From Argopecten irradians (taxonomy: Eukaryota > Mollusca > Bivalvia > Pectinida > Pectinidae), in contig NC_091140.1 in assembly GCF_041381155.1 (NCBI RefSeq), positions 23,960,864 to 24,024,863 on the forward strand: DNA of 64,000 nucleotides. Reading direction: 5' to 3'. Position 1 is the first letter of the stretch, and every line of letters begins with the position of its first letter. Below, one piece after another: positions 59,991-64,000 of this stretch. Under the pieces are notes generated by a model. It made no database searches. It was given only the letters and a program-made list of their open reading frames with translations, and was not told the DNA's origin. The position numbers and the translations under genes are program-made.

Positions 59991-60129
59991 CTTGTAATTC
60001 CACTCCACTATGATGCGCTATATGTTACACTCCAGTACATGATCTTACAACACCACAACCCCGAACGTCGTGTTGTTAGATCTTGCATTGGAGCGTAACA
60101 TAGAGCATCATAGTGAAGCAGAATTACAC
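59991..60129. mobile_element. foldback/MITE, about 60-bp arms
   Basis: The left arm holds tgtaattccactccactatg, atgcgcta and gttacactcca. The right arm is the inverse and ends gaagcagaattaca. A loop of about 15 bp (caaccccgaacgtcg) separates them. No frame is seen. Confidence 0.8.
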
Positions 60130-62439
60130 ATCTAATTTTATATAGATTGGTAAAGCATCTAGATATTTTCTCATAAACTATATGTATGTTTTTACAAAGG
60201 GGACATACCAATTCAACAACTCATAATAATTGCATTGTATATGTCTTCAAAGGTAGAGTTGACCATATTCAAATCAATCAGTTAATATGTTTCAACTTTA
60301 TGATAAACAGGCTCACCAGTAGGGGTATTTACAATAAGTTTTGTTTATCATATGTTTTATCATTACTAATTATATATTAACTTATCTCTTAATTATTTTT
60401 TCTTGAAAATGGCATGAATTACAGCTGACAACAAGTCAAAGCCATCATGTATAATGTAATAAGGGGATGTTTTAAGGTATTTACTAGCTGTTATCATCTG
60501 TCTTATTGGATTTGTCTCCTCATCAACATTTATATAGACATAAACCACTTTCCTGTCCTTTGTCATTCATTGTTACCAGCAATTGCCTTTCTTATGTGGA
60601 GATGAAAGCCAGTGTAAATGAAAAGCACTGAAGTTACAGACGAATTTAAGATGTTTAAATATTGTTGTTTGTTCATCATGTGGTGAAATTAAATGACAGA
60701 TACTCGTTATGTCTTTTATTTTAGAGAAGTCAGGTACCGATGGGCAGCATAATTTCCATCAAACAGATGATTTACTTAACTCATTCCCCCTTGAAGACAC
60801 TTTTGTACTCATTTTGTTCAAGAACAGGAACAGTCCATTATTGAATTCCAGGGGTGTATGGGCTAATTGTCTGTATTAGAAGAATATTTTTGAAAAAGTC
60901 CCATGTGTTACATCCTTGATCTCCATGGGTTACTATCACTATCATTATTCTAATTACTGGTAGTAAAACAAGCTGGAACATAACCTAGAGATAAGATCCA
61001 AACTATAATGCCTACCTGTAAACAAAGAGACTGAAAATTAATAGAAGATTGGCAATCACTTGAACCATCAGACACTTGATTTCATTCATATTATCTCAAA
61101 TGTCAAAATTACATATTATATCGTATATTGTCCCTCATTAACTTGTAAGTGTATGCACGCTCTGCTCACTTCTTATCCATAGACCACCATTTGGTTAGTG
61201 GGAATTAGTTGATAGAGGAAATTTAACTAGGTATTTTACAATCTGAACGAAAAACAAATCCTTATAACCATTCCGTTCAATAGAGGATCTGACAACATCC
61301 CACATTGTGTCATGTTTGGATGACCTTTGTACCACATGTACTTCAGATCCAGTACATTTTCTACACCTTGCTACGTCGTCCCAGTATACATATTCAATTA
61401 GCTTTGTTGTGCTGTTAGGGTGAGATGAGTTTGTACAAAAAAATGATTCTGACAACTTTTTTCAAACAGTTTTGTCCCCTTAAAGTCACATTCAAGGTTC
61501 TGGCAGCAGCAATTTGATTGGTCATTTTCAAAGGTCACCTAGACATGACCCCTAATTGGATGTTGTCAAGATCCTCTTATCCAACTCGGTAATAATAAGG
61601 GTCTGTATTTTAATCAGATTGGGTATTTTGTATTAATATACTGAAGAGTTATCTGCCTTTGCAGTTAGGTAATTGTGATAATAGTCACTAGAGAAATGTG
61701 GTATTACGCTCACAAATACCGTATACGGATTGTAAGCTGCTACTTTTCCCCTTGGAAAATCAATAATGACAGATAAGGGCCTATAACCCTGTAATCTGCA
61801 TGCATGTATAAATTATAGTGACCTGTTAATAAAAACTTCTTTCTGTTGGTCATTGTCACACACTTTTCATTTGTATATGAGCTTAAAGTGTTGAAGGATA
61901 TGAATCTGTTAGACTTGGTAGAGTCCTTAAGATTATATGTAAATGAGTAATGTATTCTTGCACCATTCCATTGAGTGACTATTCATTATGGTTGTGTAGA
62001 GATTGTAGTCAAGACATAAAATACAACTGTCATTGTTTCACTGTATTTATTTGATATCTACATCAACAATACTGTAGATACAATTACTATATGTCCTCAT
62101 CATTAAGATTGTACATAGTGGAGCAAAATTACAATTACATATATACTAAAGGTATTACATTGTAACAAGAGAGATATATACGTTACAGTTGCATGCATGA
62201 TACATTTACACAGTTGGTTTAAAGGTGACTGCTACCTGGCTAAGTTAACATGTTAAACTTATTTTCTAAACAATTCCATATTGTGAACAATGCCCATTTA
62301 ATATGTTATTTTATAACAATTATGTTTTGCTACTTATAAATAAACATGTTTGTGTGAAACTGTTTGTATCCTTACTTATGGAAGAATATATGTTGCCTAT
62401 AAAGTCAAATCCATGGATTTAGAAAGCCTGGTGTTTATA
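60130..62439. other. intergenic or extended VAMP7 3' region, no feature seen
   Basis: AT-rich sequence without a recognisable exon. The minus-strand frame 61195-61455 has no family features. Several AATAAA hexamers are scattered, so part may belong to a long VAMP7 3'UTR. Confidence 0.5.
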
Positions 62440-62653
62440 GCCAAATGTCTCTGTACACAGATTGTATACAGCCAAGTGTCTCTGTACACAGATTGTATAC
62501 AGCCAAATGTCTCTGTACGCAGATTATATACAGCCAAGTGTCTCTGTACACAGATTGTATACAGCCAAGTGTCTCTGTACACAGATTGTATACAGCCAAG
62601 TGTCTCTGTACACAGATTGTATACAGCCAAGTGTCTCTGTACACAGATTGTAT
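62440..62653 (+). repeat. 31-bp tandem array, about 7 copies
   Basis: The unit is gccaagtgtctctgtacaca followed by gattgtataca. Copies are 95-100% alike by eye, and copy 3 is the most diverged. As 31 is not a multiple of 3 and the unit lacks stops, overlapping frames of 76-106 codons open on both strands. These are repeat artefacts. Confidence 0.95.
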
Positions 62654-62999
62654 TATAACTATTTGGGAAACCAAGAAAGTGGTGTAATTTAGCAGGTAGT
62701 GGTTATACTGTAAGAGGCTGTCACTAAGGCAGGTTTTACTCTTAATAGAAATCACTTTAACAGGAGTGCTAGAATGATATTTGAAACTATGGATGTAAAT
62801 AGTATGTCATATATCTCTACATCAATATAAAACATTTCTATAATCTGTATATTCTGTGTCTATGAAGAAAGCCATTGTGTGTAGGTTTTCACTTGATTTG
62901 TTATGAAAGTGCTATGATTATAAAATTTTGTTTTCAACTACTTAAAGAGTATTTTGTTATTCAATGTTGTTTTGTTTTTTAGCTTTATAAACACTAATT

Positions 63000-64000
63000 T
63001 GGGTTATATTTGCTCAAATGAATGACCTTGATCTTCATTCAAGGTCACGGGGGTCAAAAAGGCTAAAATCTTTAAACAACTTCTTCTCAAGAACCAGAAG
63101 GCCCAAGGTACTGATATTGGGCCTGTGACATGCTGGGATGAAGGGCTACCAAGTTTGTTCAAATGAATGACCTTGACCTTCATTCAAGGTCACAGGGGTC
63201 AAAAAGGCTAAAATCCTTAAACAACTTCTTCTCAAGAACCAGACGGCCAAGGGTCCGGTAGGCTGCTGGGATGAAAGGCTACCAAGTTTGTTCAAATAAA
63301 TGACCATGACCTTCATTTAAAGTCACAGGGGTCAAATAGGCCACAATCATTTAAACAACATCTTGTAAATGATGAAGAGGTTTAGGGACCTGATATTAGG
63401 CCTGTGGCATGCTGGGATGAAGGGCTACCAAGTTCAAATGAATGTCCTTGATCTTCATTCAAGATCACGGGGGTCAAATAGGCTAAAATCTTTAAATGAC
63501 TTCTACTCAAGAACAACAAGGCCCAGGGTACTGATATTGGGCATGTAAAATTCTGGGAGGAAGGGCTACCAAGTTTGTTCAAATGAAGGACCTTGACCTT
63601 CATTCAAGGTCACAGGGGTCAAATAGGCTAAAATCTTTAAATGACTTCTTCTCAAGAACTAAATGGCCCAGGATACTCATTGGGCCTGCAGCATGCTGGG
63701 ATGAAGGGCTACCAAATTTGTTCAAATGAATGACCTTGACCTTCATACAAGGTCACAGGTGTCAAATAGGCTAAAATCTTTTAAACAACTTCTTGTCAAT
63801 AACTAAGAGGCCTAGAGACCTGATATTAAGCCTTTGACATGCTTGAATGAAGGGCTATCAAATTTGTTCAAATGAATGACCTTGATCTTCATTCAAGGTT
63901 ATGGGGGTCAAAAAGGCTAAAATCTTTAAACAACTTCTTCTCTATACCCAGAAGGCCCATGGTACTGATATTGGACCTTTAGCATGCTGGGATGAAAGGC
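63000..64000 (+). repeat. satellite-like tandem block, about 143-146 bp unit, continues past window end
   Basis: At least seven copies, anchored by gaccttgaccttcattcaag at about 63024, 63169, 63302, 63444, 63589, 63732 and 63878. Each carries gtcacaggggtcaaataggc, ttctcaagaac, gatattgggcctg and catgctgggatgaagggcta. One spacing is 133 bp, the others 142-146. I associate this repeat with molluscan genomes. Open frames inside are incidental. Confidence 0.93.

Noticed and set aside
61195-61455. 86-codon minus-strand frame
   Set aside because: Low-complexity start, no recognisable domain and no flanking exon signals. A chance frame is likelier.
62440-62653. CRISPR-like array
   Set aside because: Units are contiguous with no unique spacers, and the genome is eukaryotic.
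62350-62755. Open frames of 76-106 codons on both strands
   Set aside because: By-product of the 31-bp repeat. The same peptide appears in several frames.

Overview
The window is nuclear DNA of an intron-rich, AT-rich animal, most likely a marine mollusc and probably a bivalve. That placement rests on the host genes (compact GT-AG exons in roughly 0.1-5 kb introns) and on the repeats. These are tRNA-derived SINEs with a 3' tail containing ctgttaataggacgttaa, a Gmr1-type Ty3/gypsy element, many small foldback elements, and ~145 bp and ~150 bp tandem repeats of kinds I associate with molluscan genomes. I cannot name a genus.

Three host genes can be reconstructed exon by exon, with every exon phase matching. 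(1) Positions 186-8301 (+) hold the last 12 exons of the cohesin regulator PDS5, 779 codons ending in a basic tail with three AT-hooks; its 5' part lies off the left edge. (2) Positions 14354-48150 (-), plus a probable 5'UTR exon near 50.54-50.64 kb, hold a complete 29-coding-exon ABCC/MRP transporter of the ABCC5/11/12 type (1322 aa). (3) Positions 56232-59342 (+) hold a complete VAMP7 longin R-SNARE (8 coding exons, 219 aa) with an upstream non-coding exon ending at 52787. PDS5 and ABCC converge on a repeat-filled 4.3 kb spacer. ABCC and VAMP7 are divergent and share a ~2 kb spacer largely made of a 46-copy, 23-bp minisatellite.

The introns and spacers carry a dense repeat load. This includes a degraded DIRS-like fossil in the last ABCC intron, a ~1 kb satellite block at 17.5-18.5 kb, a 30-bp minisatellite overlapping an ABCC splice acceptor, several TIR/foldback elements, and a near-whole, young Gmr1-type LTR element in the 35.4-42.6 kb ABCC intron flanked by an unusually long 44-bp direct repeat. 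There is also an AT-rich 20-bp array split by a 1.5 kb segment that ends in a 159-bp palindrome, three or four SINEs, and two tandem arrays at the right edge.

The three host genes are not a pathway: chromosome cohesion, membrane export and endolysosomal fusion. I found no operon, CRISPR array, rRNA or functional tRNA gene. The points most worth a second look are the INT-before-RT order and odd flanking repeat of the LTR element, the tandem array that copies a functional 3' splice site, the six-frame-open minisatellite between divergent promoters, and a tyrosine in place of the NBD1 switch histidine of the transporter.
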